From assembly GCA_947247005.1 (NCBI GenBank), contig OX365954.1, positions 6,526,001-6,590,000 on the forward strand: 64,000 nt of DNA, in the 5' to 3' direction. This document shows, piece after piece, positions 15,701-24,559 of this stretch (its first letter is position 1; each line of letters begins with the position of its first letter). The DNA comes from Spisula solida (taxonomy: Eukaryota > Mollusca > Bivalvia > Venerida > Mactridae). Both the position numbers and the translations under genes were made by a program. The notes beneath the pieces were generated by a model. The model saw only the letters and a program-made list of their open reading frames with translations. It was not told the DNA's origin and searched no databases.

Positions 15701-18700
15701 TTATCATCATGTCAATCCAATTTGAGTTATGTTTTTATATATTTTTTTAAAATATTTGTCTGTTGTTAACTTGTGCACAAATTCTAGGAAACATAAACAC
15801 AATTATAATAAATAATTGAATACATAGTATTAAAGTTATACATGTTTACTCAATAATTTGTCCATTGAAACAAAGTATGGTCTATAAATATGATCCTGAA
15901 AATAGGGGACGGACGTTACATTTAAAGGGGACGGACGTTACGCACAAACATAATGTCTTGTTCTCTTCTTTTTTCAGCACATAATAACAGATTATATATT
16001 TGATACACATTGTTAAGATAAATAAATATGTCAAAAACATTTTTTATGCAAAACATGCTATTTATGATTTTAGATTCCGGAATTAGTTCAACTCATATAA
16101 ATGTGCAATAACCAATTATTATAAAAAGTAATTTTATGTAAAAGGCATTTAATATAATATTGTGAGTGATACAGGAATAATAATACACTTATAAGATCAA
16201 TGGTTAAATATTTATAACTAATTTATTTGAAATAGTGAGAGGAACATCAGACTCAGATATTAAATAAAAGTTTAAGAAATTATTTCACTTAAGATTGATC
16301 ATTCTTATTTAGTATTAGTGAAACATTTCCCGATAAACACAGTGTTTTTCTAGAGCATTCATGGTTGCAATACCATATTTAAAAGCAGCTTAATTGCTTA
16401 TTATGTGATCAGTATGTCTATAGTATACAATACTTTAATATTTTCAATCAAACAATATTGAGCTCCTCCCATAATGCACAGAGCAATACTGTCTAAGAGA
16501 CTAATAGCCCCACCCACAGTTTAACTACAGTGTGAAATTATCTTTACAGTTTTAAAATAACTCCTCCCAATTAGGTAATATTGCATAATCCTTGCTCAAA
16601 TCCTTACAGGGATCTATGTTTTTACAAGAAATTGATTATCATTTATTGAAGCTGCAGGAGGCAGGAAATAGACCATAAAACTCCTAAGACTTGAAAGGGT
16701 TGTATATTGGTATATTGTTAATTACTGGTTTTGGGGACAGTAGCTGCACAATTAGGGGTCATGTAACTTGGTGACAGCTGTCTATGTTTTTACAAGGAAT
16801 TATATTGATTATGAACTTACTGAAGCTGCAGGGGGCAGGAAATAGATCATAAAACTCCTTAGACTTGAAAAGGGTTGAATATTAGTTTATTGCTAATTAC
16901 TGGTTTTAGAGACAGTAGCTGCATAATTAGGGGTCATTTAGTGAAATTAAAATCTTGCATCAACTCAAAAATTATGCTTTTAATTGTAAGTCAACTAAAC
17001 AACATACTTATATTAGACATTCAGTGTCTTATTTAAATGAATTTCTAACAAACATTTAAAACTATCCCTTAGTTTTCATGTTAGTAAATAATGCTAAAAA
17101 TATTTATGTATATAATATCATTTTAATAAAACCATTATTTATAAAATATTATATCAGTAATATGTGTATACAAGACATATGGTTTGATTTTAATGAATTG
17201 TGTACTATTGTGGTGAATATTTATAAGTCTCTTATAATTATGTATTAGAATGGTCACAAAATAATGTTTATGTGATATATAATGCAATTGTATTTGAATA
17301 TATGTGAATGAGACTAAAATAAAGAAATAAAGTTCTGCTTGATATTTAGGGTGTGATATGAAATAATGTTTCTGTATTAAACTTCTTAAAAGTGTTGAAA
17401 TATTACTGAAATTGATCTATTGTATGCATCTATCTGAAATAATGACTGAAATCAAACTGGTGAATATCTGACAATACATTACTATCAGCTTTCAATGTTT
17501 GTAACGTCCGTCCCCTTAAATTGTAACGTCCGTCCCCTCAGAATATTAATGTAATTTTAATCTTTCTAATATAAATTCCCATTTGGAAGTTTGCAGTTCC
17601 ATTTTGCTAATAAGGTAGTGTAATATAAGAGAATTAAAAAAATTGTAACTTGATTTATAGCAACTATTTTTATAATTAAATAAGAAAAAAAGTGAAATAA
17701 AAATTGAAAAAATCTAAAACCTGTATAAATAACCATTACATTTGTGAAAAATAATTCTTACTATCACTAAATTTTAAAAGAAACTAATTCTATGCATGAT
17801 TTTGACATAAACTTTCATTTAAAATAAAAATTAATCAGAATATAGTGATTTTAAGTAACCATGTCTAATAGGGGACGGACGTTACGGGGACGGACGTTAC
17901 ATCATTTTTTTTTCATCACTAAAAAAATGTCATTTGATTTAATAATATCAATTTTTTTTTTCTGTTTCTACAATAAGACTGATTATATGCATAAATTAAT
18001 GCCAGTTAAAGATATTTATTTGTTGTTTTTTAGTAAATACAGAGGGGGGACGGACGTTACAGATTTCCTGTGACAAACAAATTTTGAACCACAAAATTTG
18101 TAATTTCAAAATTACTGTTCTTTTGATCTACCAGAAGTTTTTTTTATTCAAATCAATGATTATTTCCAGATAAAAATATGAAACAAATCTTGCTATAAAC
18201 TCTTTAATTATTTTTTCCTCAACATTTTATTAAATGAAGTACTCTCTCAAAATGGACCTGTGTACACGAGTACCTTTTTACTTAAAATGATGTAGAACAA
18301 TAATAAATTTACCAAAATCTATGGTTTATACCTCATTGGAAAGAGAATGAATTTGTCTGTGCAGGGAAGTTAATATAAAGTGTACATTTAGTAATATTCA
18401 AAACACAGTTCATGTTGTTTAAAGGGTAAAAATGTGATGCTAACGCATTACATGCAAAAATGACCATTTTTTGCATGTTCTAAGGCCTGATAATAAATTC
18501 TGAAGATGTGACATTGAACGAAAACCATAGAAACATCTGTAATACCCTTTGATGCAATAAATACAGAAAATAGTTCGGAAAAAAAATAAAAGGGAAAAAA
18601 ATTATGGCCTTGTACACCTGTTTTTCTGTAATTTGCCCAAATACTGTGCACCAGGCATAATTGAATTGAAATATTAAGTTACATTATGTCTAATTGATAT

Positions 18701-21700
18701 GTTTATTTCAGGTACATATGTATTGTTGTTATTATTATTATTGTTATAATTGTGTATGCAGTTCTGTCTTACTAGAATTATGTATAAGAGATGATAGGTA
18801 TTTTTACAGATGATATGTTAATTTCATTTTGATAAATTGTTGTTACTATCAGATTGAGGACAATCTTTTTAGAAGGACGGGTGACATGTAACAAGGTTTA
18901 AGAACCGGCATTTAGCTTTCAAACTTCAATGCTATATTTTATAAAAATCATATAGATTAATTTCTATGTTAATAAATAAATTAATAAGACTTTAATAACT
19001 AACTTCACCAAAATGCACTTTATAGCCTCAAGCTAAAAGTCAGACTCTTATTAGATAAGATCTGTGGTTTTAAATAATTATGATCCATAATTTACACATG
19101 GCAACATAATGTCTACTGATAAGAATCTAAGAGCAGACCAAGTATTGTTTCTAGAAACTGCCCATGGTCTAATATATTGTTTATAGTCTTTAGAATTGTC
19201 ACTTAGTGATCTTTATCAAAACTTAATATGTTAATATTTTATATAATAAATGGAGACTTTTGATTGGCTAAGAACAATCAGGTATGTTGAAATAATCTTC
19301 TGTATGTTTGAAATAATGTTTTATTGAATTAGTCTTAAATTATGAATTGAACAGTTAACATCTACACTTAAATAAATTGGTGTTAGCTTATAGTCATCTG
19401 GTTACTAATACTTAATTCATCTGGTTTTTAAAGTAATAGAAGTTGTTATCATTGGAACTGTTGAATACATGTAAAGAAATAAATGAAGAAAACTTAAATG
19501 GGACTTGTCGTTGTAACATTATAACATGGTTATAATATTGTTGAAAGAGTCAACATTGGAGAACTATTTCATACTCATTGGAGAACTACTTGGTACACAT
19601 TGGAGATGCTAATACAACATAGTACATCTACCATTACTGATGTACTATAGCCAACATCACAACATTAGCTTTAAGCTAAACATTTGAGAACACTGCACGA
19701 CTGGAGGTTTGGAATACAACAACACGAGGTTACGGGTGGTGATCGACTAAGACACACTAAGCGAGTTTCCCCACAAATAGCGCGACAGTCGACGCCTCCG
19801 CCCAACCTCCGGTCACAGCTGTACTTAATTATTACCAAAAGCAAACAACAAAATAATCAATGTAATATCAAGAGAGACCTTTGAAATGTTGATATTGTTT
19901 AAAATATACCAATTTATTAGTTTTAAAACTTACATTAAGGGGATGGAGTGAGAACAAAAGAGGGAGGGATTATATGGTAAACAATAATTCAGAATTTTTA
20001 AGAAAATAAAAGGGCTCAAGCAGACAGACTTGTATTGTATGTATACTATCACTGTAACATAACGCCAACAATCGTTAAAAAAGGGCAATAGTTTGTTTCG
20101 AAGAATGTATGTGCCCTTCAGTACTCGTTCCTAAACACACAAATTGGCTAATGTAACAAGCAAAAGCTCATACCATGCTTACATTATAACTCCAGGGAAC
20201 AAACTCATGTCCACTGAGGTGAGTTTTGGAATTTGGGTATAAGTATAATATATTTTAAATTATTCGCTATTTACTTTATCATTGGCAATAAAATCTACAT
20301 AATCTCAGTCCTCAGAGTACATGTATCTCCACTATAATTCTAAGGGAACTACTGGTACAAATTTAATTCATCTTATTCTTAATTATTTCAAGGTAAGAAA
20401 TGACCAGGGAGAGAACTTCATACACTATGACTGTAACAAACTTTTTGACAACTGGACTATAGTCTATAGTCAAGTTAGTGTTAAATTTCGTGCATTAAGC
20501 AGTAACTTAACATGTACTTTTAAGGTTTAATCCATTTGTCGATAAAGGTTGGTATAGGTTTGACAATTTCAAATATTTATTACAAATAAGAGGTACGTTT
20601 TCATGTGTTTGAATGGTCGTGATAGTAATTTAAGCGTTTAGAATTACAGGGCTTTTTTTGCTCTATAAGAGGATTCAAATATCGGCTGCTTCACAATTCT
20701 GTATCGGTCCCATTTACAATTGTCTAACGGCGTCTTTCACAACAGAAACGGCGTCTGTTTATTACAAAATCGGCCTCTTCACAAAGTAACCAACAAACCA
20801 AACATATTACAGACAATCATATACATACTTCTTATTCGTCAAACAAAGGTGACATCGCTTTATTATCATATAAACATCAACTGAACATGACAAAAAATAC
20901 GCTAGAATTATTTTCCACCATTAGCGAACGAATGTAAACAGACTTTATCGTCACACATATGTCCAAAACGATGCGGCGATGCGGTACATTTCATACTCAA
21001 CACAATTCGTACTCGGTAATTTGTACCTTTCGTAAATATTTATCGTGAATATTTTTTTTTCTGAAAAAATGTTGTGATCGGCAAGTAAAATAAGTGATGA
21101 TTGGTTCCCTTAATAAAATTAACCACACAAAGTCATAAAGTTTATCAGAGGCATGTTTGTAGATTTAACATTCAGACAATTCAGTGCCAGATTTTGGGAG
21201 TAACCAGGAAATATTGACCTGTATGCTATTTCCTACTAATGAAATTGCTACGAAATATGTGTGTATGGGACAAGAGAGTTATGATATGAAGTTAAAAACA
21301 TAAAAACGTGTATTTCTGCATGCTATTATGTGACATATTGCGCTTATAGTTTTTCACAATTTAAAAAGTTACCGCGCTTACTTTTTCACAATTTTAGGAT
21401 TTTTCGCACTTATTTTTCACAAAACGGAAGGGCTTGGGCCTCTTCACAATTCAGCGAAAAAAAGCCCTGGAATTAAATTTTTTGTCTGAGACGTGCAAGT
21501 TCGAATGCCACTACAAATAAATTTATTATATATGTTTTAATTTATTCAAATCATTTAATGAAACTTTCTCATGCTCAAAACACATAATGACATTTTTGGC
21601 TAAACAAAAAGTAAACATGACGTCTTTTTCACAGTTTTGTCAACAGATTACTACTACTAGGGAAATTGGGATATGTACTGGTCAGCTCATTTTTTACACA

Positions 21701-23286
21701 GGAAATCATGAGGAAATGTTTTAATAGGTTTAATATTTGAATTATGATAGATTCATAGGAACATGAATTTTTATTTTTTACATTAAGCCATTTGTGAACC
21801 TTGAATTTAATATACAACACTGATATAATATTAATAACTAAGTTTTATTACATGTAACTGCAATTTTGTGCTTTTCATACAAGTTTATTTGTACTTTTAA
21901 TACCATTTTTTTTACAGTAAAATGGGTAAATTTATCTCAGATTTATTTACTCTGAAAATGACCTTTGTTTGGGAATTTTTGGCTGGGAACCAGGAAAAAA
22001 AGATATGATTTTCAATTGGGAACATAGTCCATAAATATCTATAATATTCATATAAAAATTTGGCCGAAAAAACCCACTGGTTTTGAATGGGTTCAATGTT
22101 TAAAATACAGTTGAAACTCGTTATGTCAACATTTTTGGGACTGTCGAACATATGTCTACATATCCAAAGGTCTACACAACAGAATCCAACAATTCTGACA
22201 ATTTTCCGTACCCGTCGAAATTCATGATAAAAGTCCTTGAGCCTTTCTGTTGGTACATCAGTTTAAACATGAACTAATACAAATATGCAATTTAAATGGC
22301 AAAAGATCAAGCCTATCATGCTTACCGTTATCACCAAAATACTTGATAAAGATTAAAGTGTTTAGGCGAGGGTCAGGTTTACTGGAGTATAGCCTCGTTT
22401 TGAAACGAGTACAGTACGAGATCAGCACCGCAAGCATGGCTTTAGCTCTTATCGGTTTCGCTTACGCAATATTTTAATTACTATTGGAACAATCTGCCGG
22501 ATACCACCGTCTCTGCCCCGAGCCTAGAGGCTTTTAAACCAGCTCGAACCAGCAGCATTCTAGATTGTGTGGATGGACTTGTAAAGTGTAAATACATGTT
22601 AAAGTTTTATATGAATAGACAATTTTATGAGTTTTAATGGAACCGATTCACACTACACACATGTACAGTATTCACCCCCTCTAAGTAAATATCTGCTTGC
22701 GGATTTTGACGAGTAAGCGGAGTAACCACATTGAAGTTTCAAATAGAAAAATATTTCTGCACAATTGTCAAATATATTATGTTCATCTATATGACATTTA
22801 AATAACAATTCTGTAATTTGAGTTCCTGTCTTCCACATCCATCATAGTCCATGGTGTATCTCTGAGGGGTCAGTCTCAGTCTTAGTGAGTGAAAGCATGG
22901 AAAGTCAGCTGTCAAATATGACACTTTTGACAGTTACAAAACAATACTTAAAGTCTTAATAGTTATGGACACACTCGATAAAAAATCTAAAATGATCAAA
23001 GAAAAAACATTTTCGACCACGTAAAGACTTGATTTATACTCGATAATGATTTCTTATGAAGATAAATAAGTGGCAAAACCAGCTTCTTCGATTCGGTCTG
23101 CTGACGAGCAAATCATAAACAACACGATCTCCAAATTGTAACTCATAAACAAATAATTATGTTGTAAATAACTTACTCTGATTTCGTCGGAAAATTATCA
23201 TCTGAATTCACTATACATATAGAAATACACACGTAAATTGCAAAAATAAATAGAGATTTCATTTTTATTCCAAGATCGTTCGCCAT
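607..23286 (-). CDS. CACNA2D: Voltage-gated calcium channel alpha2-delta subunit (5' part, 5 coding exons; continues past left edge)
   Basis: Alpha2-delta subunits are extracellular, membrane-anchored auxiliary proteins that traffic and modulate high-voltage-activated calcium channels. Exons 23286-23177, 3883-3802, 3147-3007, 2164-2105 and 742-607 join with consistent phases (2, 0, 0, 0, then out in 1) and canonical GT-AG sites. The joined part encodes about 176 residues: a signal peptide (hydrophobic stretch about residues 9-26), then the N-terminal region before the VWA domain (VWA_N type). Family hallmarks are the early FP...W block, an NQLV...L..KKMEAL helix followed by AAEKAAANHTW, the short YCLKAK block, and SVHIPVEIYDG, all in the order known for alpha2-delta-1/2. 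NHT, NDS and NMS sequons fit an extracellular protein. The VWA domain with MIDAS, the Cache domains and delta are not in the window. I could not find exon 6 between 1 and 600. The symbol is the family name; the paralogue is not resolved. Confidence 0.88.
900..1770. repeat. interspersed repeat with an internal 161-bp tandem duplication
   Basis: The block starts near GATGCTCCCCATGGGG and ends near TTAGGGGGAGCATAAT, so its edges are loosely inverted. Inside, about 1151-1510, two copies of a roughly 161-bp unit (starting around GCAAATCTTCCAAGG at 1201 and 1362) are about 85-90 percent identical by eye. A short related palindrome-like piece (TTATGCTCCCC ... GGAGCATAA) lies at about 3258-3300. No coding capacity. 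Lies in intron 4 of the alpha2-delta gene. Confidence 0.55.
2105..2164 (-). CDS. CACNA2D: alpha2-delta exon 4
   Basis: Acceptor CATATATTTCAG, exactly 20 codons, donor AAG|GTAGTA. It encodes RSVDAAEKAAANHTWNNNIK, matching the conserved LAxEAExxxxxHxW block of alpha2-delta proteins. Confidence 0.85.
3007..3147 (-). CDS. CACNA2D: alpha2-delta exon 3
   Basis: Acceptor CTGTTCTCTTTCAG, 47 codons in phase 0, donor AAT|GTAAGT. It contains VDVNQLVNDYAKVL and LLKKMEALN, equivalent to the amphipathic helical segment (..QLV...A.D.E..L..K..AL) of the family. Confidence 0.88.
3802..3883 (-). CDS. CACNA2D: alpha2-delta exon 2
   Basis: Acceptor TTTCTATTTCAG, 82 bp (1 base + 27 codons), donor AAT|GTGAGT. 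It encodes ISGWSGALSNSLRK followed by QFDEVTNYEFVLN, which matches the conserved W...L segment just after the alpha2-delta signal peptide. Confidence 0.85.
4050..4730 (+). repeat. interspersed repeat, truncated relative of the 50.6-52.1 kb element
   Basis: The order of blocks (AAACCGGTAGG..ACTTCTGTATTGCTTGC, the TTCAGCAGTTTTACTGTTG segment, and the TCGGCTGGTTAAGTTGAG segment) is shared with 50725-51430. A third copy runs in the opposite direction at 57355-57740. Noncoding; it lacks the outer terminal repeats of the full copy. Confidence 0.75.
4723..4942 (+). repeat. 44-bp tandem repeat, five units
   Basis: The unit begins GTCTTTAGAGTGATCACC and includes ATGAGGCTGAATGAAG; starts at 4723 and 4767 give the 44-bp period. 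Units alternate between GTGTAAG and GCGCATG endings, suggesting an 88-bp higher-order period. It directly follows the interspersed repeat at 4050-4730. Confidence 0.85.
6016..7551 (+). CDS. Single-exon type I membrane protein with C-type-lectin-like region and cytoplasmic 10-aa repeats
   Basis: 511 aa, uninterrupted. Residues 1-20 are a signal peptide (MDMAICNVLLIILVFGYVSG). Residues about 85-160 hold a Cys-containing WSC-like block (YNCFRDC ... TTCYCV). A duplicated EHQPGTS follows. Residues about 245-345 look like a divergent C-type-lectin domain (HARYLCGEDYGKLESWLGIKD ... TQCITLIHKADN ... CNSAMGYVCNE). There are several N-glycosylation sequons. The transmembrane helix is about 352-378, with a basic stop-transfer (VKVKVYDKK). 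The 133-aa tail is Ser/Thr/Asn/Gly-rich and carries six tandem NSGxVSGRIx units (428-487) plus a seventh degenerate one. An in-frame TAG directly precedes the ATG. That TAG belongs to TTATTATTAG, which could be a splice acceptor, so a 5' noncoding exon is possible. Likely a cell-surface recognition or adhesion receptor (inference). It lies on the opposite strand inside intron 1 of the alpha2-delta gene. Confidence 0.85.
   Translation: MDMAICNVLLIILVFGYVSGKVTRDIVLTKHACDNSGFSFQTAFHKYSPLSLQDVFTDVKSISSVKAILPIDERAWISEYAILSPIFSYTGCTELSKILGNNTSNVKTFIKQPQGSLYNCFRDCATSVSTDTENLYIGLSNTTCYCVLRFSVELTVENRYCSEHQPGTSSEHQPGTSNYLSVFNTKAGFQYPDIDNYVTYFQLCQYVVTTAWDGVTAFLYGLCSLPVNGVLCDRGNPLRGHSANCSYSISTTLCIVQQQPIDRSHARYLCGEDYGKLESWLGIKDIYKHYHGDSDKQYLLGGYRHLFVFDSKRNNTQCITLIHKADNLFVGTATCNSAMGYVCNEYDMRLEIFYTTLIFIGVAGILTYFVLATIVILVKVKVYDKKPQNTSQGNSIQAGTASTSSINRSSSQPSGSTGGGLVPGSILNSGFVSGRINNSGQVSGRINNSGQVSGRIMNSGQVSGRIMNSGQVSGRIINSGQVSGRIKNSVPMTVVNSGAVSGQIGHLQSSN
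7297..7476 (+). repeat. coding 30-bp tandem repeat, six units
   Basis: Six in-frame 30-bp units encode NSGQVSGRI plus one variable residue (N, N, M, M, I, K). The first unit has F in place of Q. A degenerate unit NSGAVSGQIG follows after a spacer. The repeats sit in the predicted cytoplasmic tail; Ser-Gly-Arg is a possible basophilic kinase context (inference). Confidence 0.95.
8110..8181 (-). repeat. tRNA-derived SINE head
   Basis: On the minus strand an A-box-like TAGCCTAGTGGTAGCGAG is followed about 25 bp later by the B-box GGGTTCAATCCC, the usual spacing of a pol III internal promoter. There is no complete cloverleaf or matching acceptor stem, so this is a SINE head rather than a tRNA gene. 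The body would extend toward lower coordinates and is not delimited. Confidence 0.6.
8225..8500 (+). repeat. short-period minisatellite (CATGACATTGTTATT units)
   Basis: Repeated units of about 22-24 bp built on CATGACATTGTTATT with TTCATAT or ACTG spacers, degenerate at both edges. Noncoding. Confidence 0.8.
10497..11432 (+). repeat. 5' LTR
   Basis: 936 bp, nearly identical to 18887-19822; one difference (G near 10933 versus A near 19323). Contains AT-rich TATA-like stretches. The GC-richer last 130 bp (GACAGTCGACGCCTCCGCCC) contrasts with the rest. A strong donor-like CAGTTG|GTAAGTGG occurs about 270 bp after the LTR at 11700. Confidence 0.85.
12455..12880 (+). pseudogene. Ty3/Gypsy pol RNase H remnant
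   Basis: In shifting frames the plus strand reads LTSAPILSF, then AYGGRE, then YRPYLANSPFTVYTDHL, KWIKQIKKFGGRHGRWARHL and NTDGLSGY. This is the order of the Gypsy RT C-terminus to RNase H (LTSAPIL ... AYGGR ... YRPYL..SPF.VYTDH ... RWAL.L ... NADALSR). The catalytic DALSR-type motif is altered to DGLSG. Frameshifts and stops break the reading frame, so it is dead. No gag is recognisable; a 41-codon frame near 11535-11660 is not assignable. Confidence 0.75.
12960..15365. other. internal LTR-element DNA without recognisable genes
   Basis: This should hold integrase in a complete Ty3/Gypsy element, but only AT-rich noncoding sequence and the 112-bp tandem repeat are seen. A Pro/Gln/His/Thr-rich frame at 12960-13110 may be the tail of pol; unproven. 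Confidence 0.5.
13885..14295 (+). repeat. ~112-bp degenerate tandem repeat, four units
   Basis: Units starting CTGATCCC or GCTGGCCCC share the core TACTCGATTGATCAGTTGTC ... AAAAGTTGCAAAA. They are about 75-85 percent alike by eye and all lie in the internal part of the LTR element. No coding frame spans them. Confidence 0.75.
15366..18657. mobile_element. 3.29-kb non-autonomous TIR DNA transposon with GGGGACGGACGTTAC sites
   Basis: 28-bp perfect terminal inverted repeats lie at 15366-15393 and 18630-18657 (outer part TGCCTGGTGCACAG). TAAT flanks both ends (15362-15365 and 18658-18661), a probable 4-bp target duplication. It carries eight exact copies of GGGGACGGACGTTAC: plus at 15552, 15905, 15927, 17871, 17886 and 18046; minus at 17501 and 17523. 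No transposase frame was found; the interior is AT-rich. It sits inside the LTR element, so it arrived later or travelled with it. Superfamily unknown. Confidence 0.75.
16611..16940 (+). repeat. ~167-bp tandem duplication inside the TIR element
   Basis: Two copies of a unit that starts CTATGTTTTTACAAG and contains GAAGCTGCAGG, GGCAGGAAATAGA, ATTACTGGTTTT and ATTAGGGGTCAT. They are about 90 percent identical by eye. Noncoding. Confidence 0.85.
18887..19822 (+). repeat. 3' LTR
   Basis: Second 936-bp copy, directly preceded by the purine-rich AGAAGGACGGGTGACA. The sequence after CAGCTGT (ACTTAATTATT) differs from that after the 5' copy (TTATGGAGGAG), which sets the right boundary. Confidence 0.85.
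20647..21469. mobile_element. hAT-like MITE, 823 bp
   Basis: The ends CAGGGCTTTTTTTGCT and (reverse) CAGGGCTTTTTTTCGCT form imperfect inverted termini of hAT style. GAATTA flanks the element directly on both sides (20641-20646 and 21470-21475), a clear target duplication of at least 6 bp. hAT elements normally make 8 bp, so two bases may have diverged or the family may differ. No transposase. The interior repeats CTTCACAATTC-like motifs. Confidence 0.72.
23177..23286 (-). CDS. CACNA2D: alpha2-delta exon 1 (start codon and signal peptide)
   Basis: The ATG at 23286 sits in a good context (AAAATGG) and opens 36 codons plus 2 bases, ending at donor GA|GTAAGT. The peptide has a second Met at residue 9 followed by a hydrophobic run (LFIFAIYVCISICIV), a signal peptide, then NSDDNFP. 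The two leftover bases GA plus the T opening exon 2 give Asp, so the phases match across the 19.3-kb intron. The start region CAAAATGGCG resembles a YY1 site overlapping the start codon, as in many animal promoters with short 5' UTRs (inference). Confidence 0.75.
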
Positions 23287-23399
23287 TTTGGATTCATCGA
23301 CTGGAGGAGCCTCGTTTTGAGATCTGAGAGTCAATCGTTAATATTCCTGCTACAGTTATCTCCCTTTTCATGATTACACACTCGATAAAAGAATCCTGA

Positions 23400-23929
23400 T
23401 AATGAATCAGAATGACTATTCACTTGTTGATTATCCAAATTTATATCATGCTACGCTACTGAATAAAGCGTGCATGGCGTGTTTTACCGATATATTGTCT
23501 GTAGCACGTTTTCCACGTGCATTATATTATACCACGAAGTTTTATCAAATTAACGTGCGTGATTATACATTATTTGGCTCCAATTTATAAGATAAGATTT
23601 ATTCTGATTATCACCTATAGATATAAAATTATATAAGTTATAAATACAGAGACTATAGAAAACAGTTAGTCTCTGCTTTATACCTTATATTCACCTAAAG
23701 ATGAATTCTGGTTGTAGGGACTCTGCCTCTGTCACCAGCTCTTCCCCGTCCGTATCTCTTCCAGATGGGATTTTAGCTTCATAGTTATATACTTGTTCCT
23801 GGCTATGACTTATATATATCTGAAAAATCTTACTTGTTCTCAAAAGTTATTACAGTCTTAAATTTGCACTATATTTATAAAGGTGAGTTAAATCTTATCT
23901 TATCAATTGGAGCACTACTATTCAAAGGC
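23400..23929. other. intergenic, nothing recognised
   Basis: This is the sequence upstream of the alpha2-delta start codon, so promoter and 5' UTR probably lie in 23287-23600. No TATA box or repeat stands out. A 62-codon frame at 23402 shows no family resemblance. Confidence 0.4.
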
Positions 23930-24480
23930 TCTTCACATAAGTCCAAGGACTGAAATTGCATTGTTTATTTTCTCTGACAGATGTTTTGCAAAGGATAGTT
24001 TATCGCCTATGGTTACTCAGGACTATGTTATTTTTCAGCTGAGCTCTCCCATGTGAAATTTAAGTCTAGTTTGGGTTTATATGAACGTTCTTGTTCTATC
24101 CTGTTGCTTATGGTCATATTTTTACATCTACATGTAGGCCCTACGGAAGTGACGTAGCCATTTATCAGAGCATTAACTTGAAAGAGATCGATGTGTCTCC
24201 AGTCTTGTTCTGTGTTAGTTTCGCGAAAACTCGTGGTGTCATGAGCACACATATACAATTCACTGTCCTTGCGTATATTCTCGGTGATGTCATTGATGAA
24301 TAAAACAAAAATCATAGGCCCAAGCACTGAACCTTGTGGAATATCATCTGCTACTAAACAAGAAAAAGGACGTCAAACATTGCTAATTTGACTCCATGCA
24401 ATTTACTATATCCCTTTGTCTTCTGTCAGCAAGAAAGTTATCCAGTTATATACCGTACTCAGTGTCTCCAAATCTATAGA
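23930..24480 (-). pseudogene. CR1/L2-like LINE reverse transcriptase fragment (palm to thumb)
   Basis: The minus strand in broken frames reads IPQGSVLGPMIFVLFIND, then the altered catalytic block MCAHDTT (normally xADDT), then KNMTISNR, and finally KLSFAKHLSEKIN and AISVLGL. This is the order of the RT palm, thumb and connection in CR1/L2/Jockey-type non-LTR elements. The catalytic Asp pair and the frame are damaged. It adjoins the opposite-facing upstream half at 24560-25445. Confidence 0.72.
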
Positions 24481-24559
24481 GCGGAGTTAAAAAAATACAC
24501 AAGACATGCTCTTTATTCGAAATGATGGTGCATTTATTTCGTATTGTTTCCATATTTGT

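Larger units (their letters stand above)
10497..19822 (+). mobile_element. Ty3/Gypsy-type LTR retrotransposon, pol gutted, with nested TIR element
   Basis: Two direct 936-bp LTRs (10497-11432, 18887-19822) start TGTAACAAGG and differ at one position that I saw. A purine-rich stretch (AGAAGGACGGGTGACA) abuts the 3' LTR as a polypurine tract should. The only recognisable pol piece is RNase H at about 12455-12880. No protease, fingers/palm RT or integrase was found. The ends are odd: the shared segment finishes CAGCTGT instead of CA, and no target-site duplication is visible (CAATA on the left, ACTTA on the right). Orientation is plus, opposite to the host gene. It lies in alpha2-delta intron 1. 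Confidence 0.8.
3884..23176 (-). other. alpha2-delta intron 1 (19.3 kb, nested gene and transposons)
   Basis: Bounded by donor GTAAGT (23176-23171) and acceptor TTTCAG (3889-3884). It contains the opposite-strand gene at 6016-7551, a SINE head, an LTR element with a nested TIR element, and a hAT-like MITE, each listed separately. Stretches 5130-6000, 8520-10490, 19823-20640 and 21480-23170 hold nothing I can name apart from short AT-rich repeats. Confidence 0.7.
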
